The position numbers and the translations under genes were made by a program. 64,000 nt of DNA from Grammothele lineata (taxonomy: Eukaryota > Basidiomycota > Agaricomycetes > Polyporales > Polyporaceae): contig NDFF03000045.1 of the NCBI GenBank assembly GCA_002150815.3, positions 1 through 64,000 on the forward strand, in the 5' to 3' direction. The first letter of the stretch is position 1. Every line of letters starts with the position of its first letter. Under the pieces are notes generated by a model. That model saw nothing but the letters and a program-made list of their open reading frames with translations, was not told where the DNA came from and made no database searches. Positions 32,201-44,116 of the stretch are shown one piece after another.

Positions 32201-34746
32201 TACATCACGCCACACAAACTGGGAGCAGAAACAACCCACCTTCGTACACCGTCCCATCCCTCGCCTGCCAAAACACCCCAGGCGCAGGCCCCGGCACAAG
32301 CCGCCCACCCCGCGACGGCATCGCCACCTCCGCCACCCCGACGTCCTTTCCCCCCCCCTTCGTCTTCAAATCCAAGATACACACAACGTCGACGTCCTCC
32401 TCCGCTCCAAGCACCGCGAGTCTGGCTTCATCCTCCCCCAACACGCCGCAGTCGAACACAACTTGTCTGATGCCCTTGCTCGTGCCCGGGATCGTCCCGG
32501 ACCAGAACGCCACCGGGTCCATCGCATTCCCGCGCCTCGGCCCGAGGTGTGTGCGGAGGTCGTGTACTTCGATGTGGCCCGCCTCCCAGAGGACCGCGAG
32601 GAGGTCGCGCGAGGCGGAGAAGGCAGCGTGTACGGGCGTCGCTGCGCGCTTGAGCGTTGGGCGAGGGGCGAGAGCGAGGGTGTGCGCGGCCATGGGTGGG
32701 GGTACGTTTTGTGTGCGGAAGGGAGTTATGAGGACGTTCGCTGAGGAGCGATGAATGGTTAATCCGTGAGTGATATTCACAGAGTAGGAAGGAGGCCGGG
32801 CTTACTTCCGTCGAATACTGCGACTGAGCCCGAGTCCACTGGCGGCGCGCTGGGAGAGGCGAAGGTGTCCCAGACGTAGGTGCGCTGAGTGACCTCGGCT
32901 AAGACTTCGATGAGAGTGATGTGGGATTCGCAGGGAAGAGAGGCTTACAGGCTGTGGTTAGGATCAACCGAAGCGCGTCTTCGGGATGCCATCGAACGTT
33001 GGTGAAGCGCCCTGGTGAGCCGTCTGTACCTGGAGGTGCGGTAATCTCCTGTTTCAGGTACCTGCACGCAAGTTAAACGTATGGATTATAGTAAACGTTG
33101 GAAGAATTCACCAGTAGTAGTTGCCTGTGGTCCACAGCTGGACTGAAGAACAGCTCAGCCAGTCAACCCATACAGCGGACGCATATAGGAACCTACTCAC
33201 CGACATCCCCATCCTCCCTCTCAACCCACACACTCAACACCGCCGAGTCCGCGCTCCACCCCACCTCCCTCACCCTGTACCCCCACAGTCTCACCTCCCT
33301 CCTCTTCCCAGCCCCAACCCCAGCCGCGCCCTCCACCTTCTCCCTCAACCCAAACTCCCCATGCCTCAGCCCATTCCTCTCAAAGAACACCACATCATGC
33401 CGCCCGTCCCGTCCCTGGCCTAGACCGCCCTCCTCACTAGGGTCGGCCCCAGGGACGCGTCCGAAGCGCTGGGTGCCGGCGATGAGGCTCCCTGTGGGGC
33501 GCCAGGAGAGAGCGTGCTCGAGCCCAGGTACGGGCTCTGCGGTGCTCTGGAGCGCGCCGTCGCGCGAGTAGACGCGGAGGCGGCGATGTGGGCGGGTCTC
33601 AGTCTGAGTGGGTGGAGAGTGCGTCAACGGCAACATCCATCAAGACAGACGCGAGATAGAGAGAAGGGGGAGGGGGACACACCTCATTCGCGCCCTCAAG
33701 CACGCTGACAGCGAAGAACGCGCCATCGCCACGCCAGGAAACGCGCGCGTGCCCGTCGTCATCGGGGCTTGCACCGACCGCGGTAAGGGGCACACTCGAC
33801 TGCGCGGCGGCCTTTCCGAGCGAGCCGTGGAACTGGGTGTGTTTTGCACCCCAGCCGACGTTGATTGGTGCGTCTGTATGGTGCGAATAAAGGTTAGTTG
33901 GGCATGAGGAAGATGAGAAATGAGAGAAATGGCAGACGGACCTTCACCGAATTCTGTAGGGTGTAGAGGTCCCTCGGAGAGAACGTCGAAAGTGGAGGTC
34001 ATGAGAATCAGCTTGTCCTCGCCTGTGGTCAAGAGTTAGTCAATATCCGAGTACGTGGAATTCTTCCCTCTAACCTGTTATCAGAACCAGGAGCATGTCG
34101 TCTGGACTCCAGGCAGCGCCCATGACGCCGCCATCCACGGAGCCGACCACCTCCACCTGCATACAGCCAGTGGATCAGCTTCCCCCCCTTACATACGCCG
34201 CTAACGGGATTGCTTACAGTAGGAGTATCATCGTCGAGCGCGATTGTGATGATGTCTCCCGCACGCGTGACTGCCACTAGCGTATGCTCATCGGGTAATA
34301 CGTGCAGGGATAGCACCTCGGGGTCGCGCCACGCGTCCCTTGGAGGTGTCTTCGCCGCCCCACCGGCTGTCCACGGGTTCGCCGCAGATAGCGTCGGGGT
34401 GCGGAAAGTAACGACCTCAAGAGGTGTCTGCGCTCCCTGGACGACATCATAACGTGAGCTCTCTGCGTTACGGAGCTGCAAAGGAACGGATGTTTGAACG
34501 TACCTCGTCGGTATTTGGCAGCCGCCAGACTGTCACAGTGGCCTCCCCGCCATCTGGACGCGATTTGCTCTCAGTGGCAAGAAGAAGCGCGCCATTGTCC
34601 AGATCGAGAGCGAGGGCAGTGATCGTCGTTGCTGAAGGCCCCTCTCCAATCCCTACAGTAGCAGCGCTAGCGCTAGACGCTGACGAGGAAAATTCCGCCT
34701 CGGTCAGGGAGGCCGTAGCGCTGTTCCACAGCACAAGATTCCTCAT
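29291..34746 (-). CDS. ELP1: Elongator complex subunit 1 (Elp1/IKAP), 1,414 aa
   Basis: I modelled 22 exons, high to low: 34746-34504, 34475-34218, 34156-34075, 34022-33942, 33873-33683, 33603-33201, 33142-33112, 33061-32949, 32898-32806, 32740-32240, 32170-31519, 31460-31294, 31244-31108, 31049-30926, 30869-30775, 30716-30653, 30603-30466, 30410-30286, 30211-30034, 29974-29848, 29796-29669, 29604-29291. The total closes at exactly 1,415 codons. The start MRNLVLW matches the Elp1 family start; the first two thirds are beta-propeller ([31 protein letters not shown]). The C-terminal part is helical ([33 protein letters not shown]), then [14 protein letters not shown] and a basic patch ([20 protein letters not shown]) implicated in tRNA binding in yeast Elp1. 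Elp1 scaffolds Elongator, which makes cm5U-type modifications at tRNA wobble U34. Intron 13 is GC-AG (GCAAGT). Intron 1 would be only 28 nt; a 61-nt alternative (GTGACA donor) also keeps frame. Confidence 0.95.
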
Positions 34747-36371
34747 GTTCCACCAGTGGAGAGAATTATCTGTAACGGAACATGCACAATCAGCGGATCT
34801 CTCTGTGTGGGCCTCAAATGCGGTTTGAGTCAACTTGCGCGTTGGATTGGACAGATCCAGGATGACGCGCTCCAAACTTTCTGTGCCAAGGGCGCTTATC
34901 GGACATCCGAGCCCTAACCTAAGCGAAGGCTGTTGCTATTCTGGGCGCTCGAAATACTGAACGCTCCCACGTGGGTCAATTATTGAAAAATACTCGGCAT
35001 TGATACTGGTAAGAGGAAACTGTCTCAAAAAGTAAAGTAGTGGAAGGAGAGCACTTGCGTAGGTACTTAGCTTTTTTCAGATTCAGGCTCGGCTATGATA
35101 GGGTAATACAAAGCCAGAAATACTTAGTCTGCCGCAACCCGCGGTTGATAGAGCTGGGACCTGGAGGTATTGTCGCACAGTCCACGACCAGTCGCCCACC
35201 AGGATCATAACATGAAGCACTTGTACATCTAATAAAGTAGCGATTATATGCGTCCTCGCTCACAGGACTTCACGTACATCATGGTGTGCAAGTGACATGT
35301 GCGCGGGACCGAACATGAGGAGCACAAACTCCATCAGCACGTAAAACAAGCATCCCAGGCCTCGCCACATGGTGAACGCTGGGGAACGCTGCGCTACGCG
35401 GGAAAGCCTCGTGGGGACGGTGGGAACGTGGGTGGTCATCCTCTTCTTGGCGACAGCGCAGCACTGGTGCAACGCATCAGAGTGACATCGTACCTCAGGC
35501 GTGGAATGATGTATTTGCAGGCAGACAAACAGAGACACTGGGTAACAGAGAGCAGTGGACGCAAGGAACAGTGGAGACGAACTGACATGCTAAATCTCTA
35601 TCATTTGGAAGCCTTTGGAAGCCTGGATGCCTAAAGCATTCTATAGGAACCGTCCGGCGCAGCACGCCGGGGAGGCGTGATGGTTTCGCCGATGACTATG
35701 ATGCATATGATGTTTTAGACAGCAGAAAACTCAAAGAGTGTTGTGAAAGCTAATCATGAAAACGCTGCGAGTGCATGGGCGGTGACAGCGCCTTCTCCGA
35801 GTTATGGTTAGGTTTGATTGCAGGCACGTCTACAGGCATCGGTGTATCAGGATATGAGGGCTCACGCGAACTTCCAATAATGCGAGTCAAATGGGCGCGC
35901 ATCTGTCTGCGTCGTACCTCCATTTTGTTCAACATCGGGATAGGATAGCCTGCAGCTGGATAGGAACGCCGGAAGGAGCGACTGTGCCACGAACCTACTT
36001 GCACAGCGAGATGCTCAAATCTTCACAGGCGGCGGATGGTGCGGTATGGGGGAACGTGTGGTGCCTGACGGACACGGCGGAACCCACGACGACATGCATC
36101 GCATGGAAGGGAAGCACTCAGCGGGCCTGCCTACGCGATCGAACTGACTGAGTTGAGTCTTGGACGTCCCAATGTTCACCCATCTCTTTATCAGGTACCA
36201 AGCGATTTTTGCTACATCCGGTTGGTGATCATACAACAAGGGCTGATGTCTCTTCAATGTCGTCTCGTAACTATCTGGTGTCGTCGCAAGGGCATCCGAG
36301 CACCTGTACCGCCGCCGATCGCGTCAACCCCACACTCATCCCCAGCTCCAGCGCCAACCAGAAACGCACCT
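34747..36371. other. Stretch without a well-supported gene
   Basis: 5' flank of elp1 and 3' flank of the ankyrin gene. A minus-strand ORF from an ATG at 35439 to 35260 (59 aa) has one convincing membrane segment (LGCLFYVLMEFVLLMFG) and may be the last exon of a small gene; its 5' part was not resolved. Confidence 0.35.
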
Positions 36372-37080
36372 CTATGTTTTGGTTGCAGCGTCAGCTGCGC
36401 CGCTCGTCGCTGCTTCCTGTTTCCCTATCGTCATCCTGGCGACCCGGCCCTCCGCATCTTCAATCTCGACCTCGACATCGCCGCTCGCTGCCGCCGCCCG
36501 TATCTCCTCATCTTCGCCATCCGCATCCGCTTCCTTTGCTGAGCCTTCATCGAGTTGCATGACCTCGACGAACCAGCGTGCGCCCTCATCCCAACCTGCG
36601 TTCTCAGCCTCACCGAGGGGCGAGCGCCCTGCGGCGTTTTTCGCGTCGATGAGCTCGATGCCCGGGCCCTGTGGCCAACGGACGAGGGCTTGCGCCACCG
36701 AGAGGTGAGAGTTGAGCGCGGCCCAGTGGAGTGCGGTCGAGCCGGCATTGTTACGGGCAGAGAGGAGGGTTGGAGGCACAAGGGGCAACAGAATGTTCAA
36801 CGCATCTGGCAAGGCGCGCCTTACGCAAATCAGTTGACCGTCGAATACGCAAAGGGAGTGGGAGGGAAGGGCTCGTGACTGAAAGAAGAGCAGCGACGAT
36901 ACCTGTGTGTCCGTTGCCAGAGACCATGTGCAGAACAGAGTTGCCGGCTTCGTCTCGTGCGGTGGCGAGGGGGTCAGAGCCAAAGCGGTCGACGAACTGC
37001 TGAATGTCTTCTGTGTCGCCGTATCTGCAAGACAATAGGAGTTCTTCGAGATCATCCGCGGTTGGTGTTGAAAGAGACAT
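36372..37080 (-). CDS. YAR1-like ankyrin-repeat protein, 203 aa
   Basis: There are two exons, 37080-36903 and 36805-36372, with a 97-nt intron in phase 1 (GTATCG...TTGCCAG). Two to three ankyrin repeats are visible: GNSVLHMVSGNGHTDALNIL (about 49-68), GSTALHWAALNSHLSVAQAL (about 86-105) and a degenerate AAGRSPLGEAENAGW. An acidic tail follows. Length (yeast Yar1 is about 200 aa), repeat number, the 'TALHWAALN' repeat and the AEN segment after the last repeat all match Yar1, the chaperone that guards Rps3 during 40S ribosome assembly. Other small ankyrin proteins remain possible. Confidence 0.75.
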
Positions 37081-38265
37081 GTTTTCGAAGCGATGCGGGA
37101 TGCCTGCGATGATCTGCAGCAAGAGGGGAGGAGAGAAAATGACGAACCTGAATTTCAGGGATGCGATCAATCTTCGGCTAGATGAGATCCTGGAAAGGAA
37201 GCCCGGATCAGCCGCGGAGCGACGGGGCCGAGGGCGCTTAGCGGGTGTGGGCCACTGCCTCGACCACGGCCCGGGCTCTGTCTCCCGCCACCACAGACCG
37301 CCATCAGCAACCGACAACTGCAAGACGCCCTGACGCGATCCTCTCCTCCACCTCGACGACGAGCCCGAGCCACCGGCAGTCGTCCAAGAGAAGCTCCTAA
37401 TACCGATGGAAACAGGCGGCCGTGCATCAGCCCACAACGCGTCGGCACGTCGCCCCGTCCGTGCACCGACGACCCCGCCACCAAGCCTCGGAGTTCGAAC
37501 GTCCCGAAGACCCTGCGGACTAGAGTTCGTTCTCAGGATGCTCGGGGAGAAGAAGCAGCCATCCAGGGCGCGGCGCAGCAACGAGAGGCGCGTGCCCCGC
37601 ACCAACCACACGGCGAAGTACAGAACGCTCGCTGCCCACTCGTTCCCAAACCGGCGCAGTGCGCCCCTGCGCGTCAGTGTTTGATGTCCCTCTGATGAGC
37701 ACCATGGCACCATGTGCTGCTGATCGCTCCCCCGCCTCGGCTGTCCCAAGCCTCGATGAACCTACCGTCAGGTGCGGCGGTCCAAGGGTATTATTACCCT
37801 TGCCCACTCTAGAATGCGCCTTCCAGGCTACCCCCACCCGCTACTCGCTCGTCCGCCGGCGCACGACGTCCCCACCGGCACGGTCTCCCGCCCCCGCGCT
37901 CGGAAGCTGTTGTGTACGCTTGTGAGTATCTGCATTCATCTGTCCACGATGGTTTGAGGCTGGGTGGACGTGTACTTGATTGCTGGTGTGGGCGAGGAAG
38001 GATTGGAACCCGCGGAACAGCGTGGATGAACGTTCGCGCGAAGCCGTTGTGATGCATGGAAACCGCACCGGCGTTGGGTATATTATGAGGGCACGGCTTC
38101 CGGTACGCGATACTAGTCCCAACAGTTCTTTTTTCTTGTCCTTTTCCTCTCAGCGCGACCAGACTGTCGTGTACTTCATACACGACTGCCTTCATGCTCT
38201 TTACTTACTTATCTGTCTTAGCAATTCACCCTTCACCGTCGTTGAACTTGTAACACACTTCTGCA
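37081..38265. other. Stretch without a recognised gene
   Basis: GC-rich flanks of the ankyrin gene and the membrane-protein gene. Long open frames on both strands overlap each other and are attributable to base composition. Confidence 0.4.
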
Positions 38266-40308
38266 ATGTCGCATACTACCCCGGCAACGTACCTCGTCTG
38301 GTCCATGTTATCTAGTTTGGTGCGTACTCGATAATCGCCCCAAACCAAGGTGGCTAATGTCGCGAGCAGCTCGGATTTTTCCTGGTGTTTCACCTGTGGA
38401 AGTTCGATAAATTCAAGTGCCTTAAGTAAGTTGTCGAAGCGATGGTAACAGGAGTCATTAGACCGGAAGCTCACCAATACTCGTTGCATAGATTGAACAA
38501 TGGACCATACTCGGGAGCGTTCAAACGCCTAATGACTGTGCGTTGACACGAGTTACGTTAGCAAATTCCGAGCGAACTGACACTGGACGTCAGTACACGT
38601 ACCTTCTCAGCGTACCGTGTATCATAGTTTATGCAATAGGCTTCGCGGTGATCAAATACCAGGAGGGATACATAGACCTTCCTCCGTTGGGCAGTACGTC
38701 TAACTATCTCTGCTACTCAACCGTTCATCCGCTGACATTACGCGGATAGTCATGGCAAAACCATGGCAGATGTGGTCGCAGCTACACAAGTCTTTCATCC
38801 TCCCGCTGTACCTCCTCTTCACCGTTGCGTGGAGTCTCGAAATGTCTGTCCCAACCGTCTTACTCCTCTTACGCTACATGGACGCTGACGGCGCTATGGT
38901 GCAGGGTTACCCACCTCGAGGAGCTCTGCTTTTGGCTGTTCCTCGTCAACTCTGGCTCAGTACAGCAGGACTGGTTCCGGAGCTTGTACTTCAAGACTTG
39001 GATTGTTGGCTCCCTCATCGCCATCACGTACATGCCCCTCGTCACGATCTTCACGCGCGCGGACCCGCTCAAGGTGCGCTTCTCCGTTGAAATTCCTCGG
39101 ACGTCTCCAACTGACGTGCGTTGGTGTAGTGCGAAGCCTTTACTTTCCTCGCGGGTAGCCTGGGCAGCTTGTCCCTCACATTGTGGTTCATGCCCATCTT
39201 GTGGACATTCCCTTCCTTTATCGAGAACCTGGTGAGCTCAGCCACATCTCGTGATCTACACCATCAATTTGATGCTCATCCCATCCTCAGAAACACAGTG
39301 GCGTTGACACACGGACGATCGTCCGTTTGACGACGTTCCATGAGCTCAACGTACGCCACACCCTTGATTTCGTTTGTGGGTGGCGTTAACGCGTGCTCTT
39401 TCAGTGCCTTCGTGTCGTGTTCCGCTTCCTCTTCGTTGTTCCGTTATTGGTGTTGGCCGTCGACGGCGTTCGGCCTCACCAGCACGTCAACGAAGACCCG
39501 TAAGCACGTTCAGCACAGCTCCATACATTGTCCTTACAGGCCATCACCGCAGATTCTGGACCGAGCTCCTCACATCCGTCTCCGCAATTGGATGTGTCGT
39601 CTCTTCCGCCATGACGCTCGTTGTGCGTAGCGTGCATCTCCTGCTCTATCGCCTGTCTAACCCCTCCTTTTATCATATAGATCTTCTTCCCCCGCTCCGT
39701 CGAGTCCGAGGTCCAATCCCGGCACGCGACGCGCGAAAAGTCCTCACGCGGGGGCATGCCCCGCGCCGACTCGCGCTTCTCCCACTACTCCGCCACCCAA
39801 GCCCGCCCCCGCCCCGGCCACCAGCGCACCGCCTCCGGTGCCTCCTCCTCCTCCACCGAGACCGACATCGAGCGCGCCACGCCCTCGAAGCTCCGCCCGC
39901 TCGCGTCGCCCACCCCGTCCGGCGCGGTCGAGCACAAGTTCCAGTACCCCCCGACCGAGAGCGACCACCACGGGCTGCTGACGGCGACGGCAGCGTCAAC
40001 CCCTACGGTGGAGAACCCGAGCCCGGTGTTCTCGCCTAACAGGCGCGTGTCGAACGGCGCGGTCGTGGCGGGCAAGGTCGTCGAGCCCCCGCGGCTGACG
40101 GAGCGCGCGCTCGCGGCGCATAACGCGAGGGCGGACAAGGTGCACCCGTTCCTGCACAACTTCACGTCTCCGATCGGTGAGTCTTGCATTGTTTTGCTGA
40201 TGGTGGTTAGCGTCGGGATCGCTGACGGCATGAGCAGATATCATGGAGGGCCAGCCAAAGCGGTGGTACGTGAAGCGGCAGGAGCACCCGCGCGAGTTCG
40301 TTATATGA
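38266..40308 (+). CDS. Conserved 7-8-TM membrane protein with long cytosolic-type tail, 470 aa
   Basis: There are twelve exons: 38266-38319, 38370-38425, 38492-38537, 38594-38693, 38750-38843, 38905-39073, 39130-39231, 39291-39350, 39405-39499, 39553-39622, 39681-40176 and 40238-40308. All phases close. Hydrophobic segments lie at about residues 9-28, 54-73, 101-116, 121-133, 149-167, 176-200, 229-247 and 263-285; the fourth is short, so seven true TMs are likely. A ~185-residue Ser/Pro/Arg-rich tail follows. Characteristic pieces are FWLFLVNSGSVQQDWFRSLY, LWFMPILWTFPSFIENL and HELNCLRVVFRFLFVVP. The protein looks conserved in Agaricomycetes. Seven TMs plus a long phosphorylatable tail suggest a receptor-like role, but no named GPCR family could be assigned. 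Confidence 0.75.
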
Positions 40309-40996
40309 GCCGCGCGAGGACGTTACTGTGTGGTGTCGTTGGTGTCGCTGTTGTGCAGCGTAAAGGTGTACGATCAGGTGTTCCCCTTAGCCGTTGTTGT
40401 TTTAGGTTACAGCGCACACGCTCGTTTATATTCGATTCTCCGCGCGGAGTAACATCTACTCAATATCTGGACTATACGGGCGATTCTCTGCGGGCTATGA
40501 TTTCCCTAGGGAAACTCGTACTCGGCCTCGTTTGTCGGCTTTGCTGGGAGGACGATGCTTGCGCCCGCACGACATCCCATGTCACAAAGAGGGTACAACG
40601 GCTGTTCGCCATGTCTGCGCGAGGCCGTGGGCCATAGTCACGTGATGCAGGATCTTGCTCTCGCGCAGGCTGCAGCGTGCAGGGCGGTTCAATCTTCAAT
40701 CCTACTCCTTTGTGTCTGCGTTGTCCATCACAACGCTGCGCATTAATTTTCCATGCTATATTTCTTCCCCGTATCTCACAGAAATTCAGCAAGTGCGACA
40801 AGCACGACCGCGAAATTCTAAACATGTCACACTTAGCCTGGTTCCTTTGCTTGGCAACTCTCGCCCTCATATACTCGCCCGTTGCGAGCCCCACTGGGTC
40901 AAGGCTAGTTTCTCGAGACCGCTCACGCTTGTCTTATTCTCCCTCTCTCTTTGCCAGCTCAGTTGATAAAGCTGGAGCATTCCATTCGGAGATCTC
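40309..40996. other. Stretch without a recognised gene
   Basis: 3' flank of the membrane-protein gene and 5' flank of the HET pseudogene; no exon chain was found. Confidence 0.4.
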
Positions 40997-41632
40997 ATGT
41001 AGTTGCTCAGTACCAACCGCACAAAACTTCACTTTTTCTCCGACCACGCATCCGTCCTTGGAGGCAACTCCATCCTGTCCCACATCTGGAGCCATGCCGG
41101 AGAGCAAACATTCCAGGAGGTCCAGACGATTGCCGACGCATGCGAACACAGGCGAGAATCCCGGGTCCCCGCGACTTCGTGGCACCTAAGATCCGGAACT
41201 GCCGTCTCATCGCGGGGCGAGACGGATCATACCGTTGGGTGTGGATAGACATGTGTTGCATCGACAAGACGAGCAGCACGGAGCTCTCTGAATCGACTAA
41301 CTCGATGTTCAACTGGCATGTCCTCTCAGAGGCTTGTTACGCGTATCTGGACGACGTCCGTTCTGGCTGCGATCCACACTCCTACTACCGCACAGCGTTC
41401 CTTGGTACCGACCTCAGAAGACTTCATCCATCAGTCAGTTGCGCCGCCCGAGCGAGTTGCCGTCTGGATCGACCCAGGTGCCTTACACACGTCGTACGCC
41501 CCTTGGAGAGTACAGCCTGGACGCTATTGGGGGAGGAAATGCACCCGCACGAAGGCTGGTCACCTTCGAGGCGATATCAACTACACCCAAGACAACTCAC
41601 ATAGGACCGTAGACGGCATCAATGCGCTCTGA
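40997..41632 (+). pseudogene. HET (heterokaryon incompatibility) domain pseudogene
   Basis: Conserved HET-domain pieces are present in order: LLSTNRTKLHFF, SILSHIWSHAGEQTFQEVQ, then RDFVAPKIRNCRLIAGRDG and VWIDMCCIDKTSSTELSE, CYAYLDDV, and a worn C-terminal EYSLDAIGGGN. The presumed start ATG at 40997 is followed directly by TAG (41000-41002), where the family usually has Trp (MWLL...). The reading frame must also shift by one base near 41155-41165 to connect the first two blocks, and beyond 41380 the frame decays. HET proteins trigger programmed cell death on recognising non-self in fungal fusion; this copy appears dead. Sequencing error at the two sites is an alternative. Confidence 0.7.
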
Positions 41633-42241
41633 TGACCTCATCATTTCGGAGTTCTTAACTCGGTCGTCGGCATCCTAAATATGAAATCGGGTTTTCAACA
41701 ATAGCTCTCGCTTGCGCGCAGAGCTCGACTGGACACGAGCCGTTTCAATGCGATGTGCTTGCGTGCCTCCGCGACAAGAAGTTGGTTACGAACACATAGC
41801 CTCCTACTGTCAGATCTGCTGAACTTGCCTTCAATAGCAACGGTCATATGAAGAGAGGAGACTTGATGTCAAGCAACCCAAACATCAGGCTTGTTAGCTG
41901 CTATGGATCCCTGGCACGAAGCCTACTACCAAGTATAACGAGACGTTATGTTTTAACTTATCCTGACAATCGGCTACGATGATCGTGACTGATCTCGAAG
42001 TTCGTAACACGCTCTAGAAGTCACCTCACCTGGGGATACAACATGTTCTATCGTTGCTGCATTGCCATGCCTGGTGCCTGCCACAATTGCCGAAACTTGA
42101 AGGGATAGCAGGCTCACGCCGCTTCGGTAGTAGTACGTTCCTCAGCTGTCATCTCCTGAATGCTTATATACCCAAAGGCCGTCAATTGTGAAGAGTAGAT
42201 CTACCTTGTAGCCTGCACAGCATCCCGAGACTCTGATACGC
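41633..42241. other. Intergenic, promoter of the next gene
   Basis: No gene. TTATATA at 42164-42170 lies 72-78 nt upstream of the ATG at 42242 and is a plausible TATA box. Confidence 0.5.
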
Positions 42242-43870
42242 ATGTTACCTCTCCTACTTCTCTGGCCATTTTACACCCTCGCCGCTCCCCAAAACCACAC
42301 CATCGATGACGAGTTCGGGGATTCTGTTACCCGCGCCATGCCAACGTACTTCGGCACATGGAACGAAGGCTCAACATGCGATTCATGTGACGCCTCCGAC
42401 TTCATAGACCCATCGCAGGCTTTTCAAGGAACCTGGCACGGCGCATATCACATCGGGGACGGCGCGCGCAAAACGGTCACGATCAGTTTTGAGGGCACGG
42501 CCGTGTATGTGTACAATATTGTGCTCGACTTGGACTTCGAAGATTTCTCCGACGAATTCAGTACCTTCACTAGCCTCGTGTTTATGCTGGACGAAGAGGA
42601 GGTGGGCCGGTACAAGCATGCAGCAGGGTCGACTGGGGAAGTGCTGTATTCGGTACCGGTGTACGCAAACACGACATTGGAGAACGGGCAGCACACGCTT
42701 ACGATGAGCGCTGCAGGCGAAGCGGACTCGCTCGTCCTATTCGACTATGCCATATACACAGTAGATGACGGCTCGGGCCTGAACACGCCGCACCCGTCTT
42801 CGATCTCCACTGGGCCATACTCCGAACCCACTGCCACCGCCACCACTGCCACTGGCGCTATCACCAGCTCCTCTGGGACACACTCATCCAGCGCGTCCGG
42901 CACTACCCTCTCGACACATACCCCTTCGCCCACAACTCCTTTACTCAGTTCGACCTCGACCTCAAACGAGAACATCATCCCATCACACAAACCTTCCTCG
43001 CCATTGTCCACTGATAAGGTTATTGGAGCCACTCCGTCCTCAAAACCTAGCAGATCGTCGTCGACCACGTCAACCCTCTCCTCCAGTGCGATCGTAGGTA
43101 TCGCTATCACGTCTCTATTCGCTGTTGTGATTCTCGGCCCTCTGGCCCTGCACTTCACCAAACACGTCCTTTGTACTGGCACACGCCGCGATATTCGGGG
43201 CACGCCCTTCCCTGCCCCCCCACAACCCATGTCCGAATCCATTGACCCGAATCCAACGCTGCATAATGGGTCTAGCTTGGACACTCGCCTCGCGCCGCCA
43301 ACGCTCGATCCGCCGCTAGCAAGCGCTTCCACCATCCACGCGCGCTCCGTCAGGCCTTCCAATATCCAGTGGCGTCCCGAACTTTTGCCTTCTCATCCTC
43401 CATCTCCGCCCACGGAGACCGCACTACGCCCCAGCGTCGACCGCACCTTCTCCATTCTGGCCTCAACCACGGCGTGCGCCACGATCGGGCACACCAGTGA
43501 CCCCGGGAGAAACGGAGTCCCCAGGGAGGTTGGCGCGGTGGACTGCCTGACAGTCACATCCACGCCCATCCTCTCCCGGAGCTCAACAAAGTCGGACGCG
43601 GCCGGTGTCGCGTTGCGCGAAGTTGCGATGTGGCGGGAGGTCGCCCGCAACCGTCGGCGTGCGAGGAATGCAAGTGGGCGATCAGCACCACCGATGGAAC
43701 CGCAGGGCCCGAGGTTGGAGAGGAAGGCCAAACGCGTCTCAGCGTCGCACGTAGGCAGCACCGAACAGGCATCGTTGCGGATGGCGAGCGAGGGAGAACA
43801 TAGATGTGACTCTGCCGGGGAAGAGATGAGTTCACATGATGATGCGCGGACGGTTGGGGTTGCTGTGTAG
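42242..43870 (+). CDS. Single-pass membrane protein with secreted beta-rich domain, 542 aa
   Basis: This is a single exon. Residues 1-15 are a signal peptide (MLPLLLLWPFYTLAA). Residues about 35-175 form a beta-sandwich-like domain (FQGTWHGAYHIGDGARKTVT, GTAVYVYNIVL, GEVLYSVPVYANTTLENGQH) of the type common in basidiomycete membrane proteins. A Ser/Thr-rich, probably O-glycosylated stalk spans about 185-280, a TM helix about 282-303 (IVGIAITSLFAVVILGPL), and a ~235-residue Pro/Ser/Arg-rich cytosolic tail follows. The architecture resembles wall-sensing or ligand-binding surface proteins, but no specific function is known. Confidence 0.75.
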   Translation: MLPLLLLWPFYTLAAPQNHTIDDEFGDSVTRAMPTYFGTWNEGSTCDSCDASDFIDPSQAFQGTWHGAYHIGDGARKTVTISFEGTAVYVYNIVLDLDFEDFSDEFSTFTSLVFMLDEEEVGRYKHAAGSTGEVLYSVPVYANTTLENGQHTLTMSAAGEADSLVLFDYAIYTVDDGSGLNTPHPSSISTGPYSEPTATATTATGAITSSSGTHSSSASGTTLSTHTPSPTTPLLSSTSTSNENIIPSHKPSSPLSTDKVIGATPSSKPSRSSSTTSTLSSSAIVGIAITSLFAVVILGPLALHFTKHVLCTGTRRDIRGTPFPAPPQPMSESIDPNPTLHNGSSLDTRLAPPTLDPPLASASTIHARSVRPSNIQWRPELLPSHPPSPPTETALRPSVDRTFSILASTTACATIGHTSDPGRNGVPREVGAVDCLTVTSTPILSRSSTKSDAAGVALREVAMWREVARNRRRARNASGRSAPPMEPQGPRLERKAKRVSASHVGSTEQASLRMASEGEHRCDSAGEEMSSHDDARTVGVAV

Positions 43871-44116
43871 AGCACAGGGACTACTAGTTTCATGGACTTT
43901 TTACATCTTGTGTCTACTCACCTGACCGTACTACTACAGGCAGGCAGGCCCTGCGGACCAAGCCGCTACAATGGTGTATGATATCCAATATGCATCCTTC
44001 CGAGTGACACGGTGTGAGTTTTCATCCGTGCTGCGTAATGGAGGTGGGAACGCACCTCGCTGGAAGTGATCCAAAGTCTCCGTGTCCCCATTTTATACGC
44101 CATCGTATGCTAGCTC

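Noticed and set aside
31631..32308. 225-codon minus-strand ORF and several plus-strand ORFs inside elp1
   Set aside because: They are alternative frames of elp1 exons, which have strong family similarity and consistent phases.
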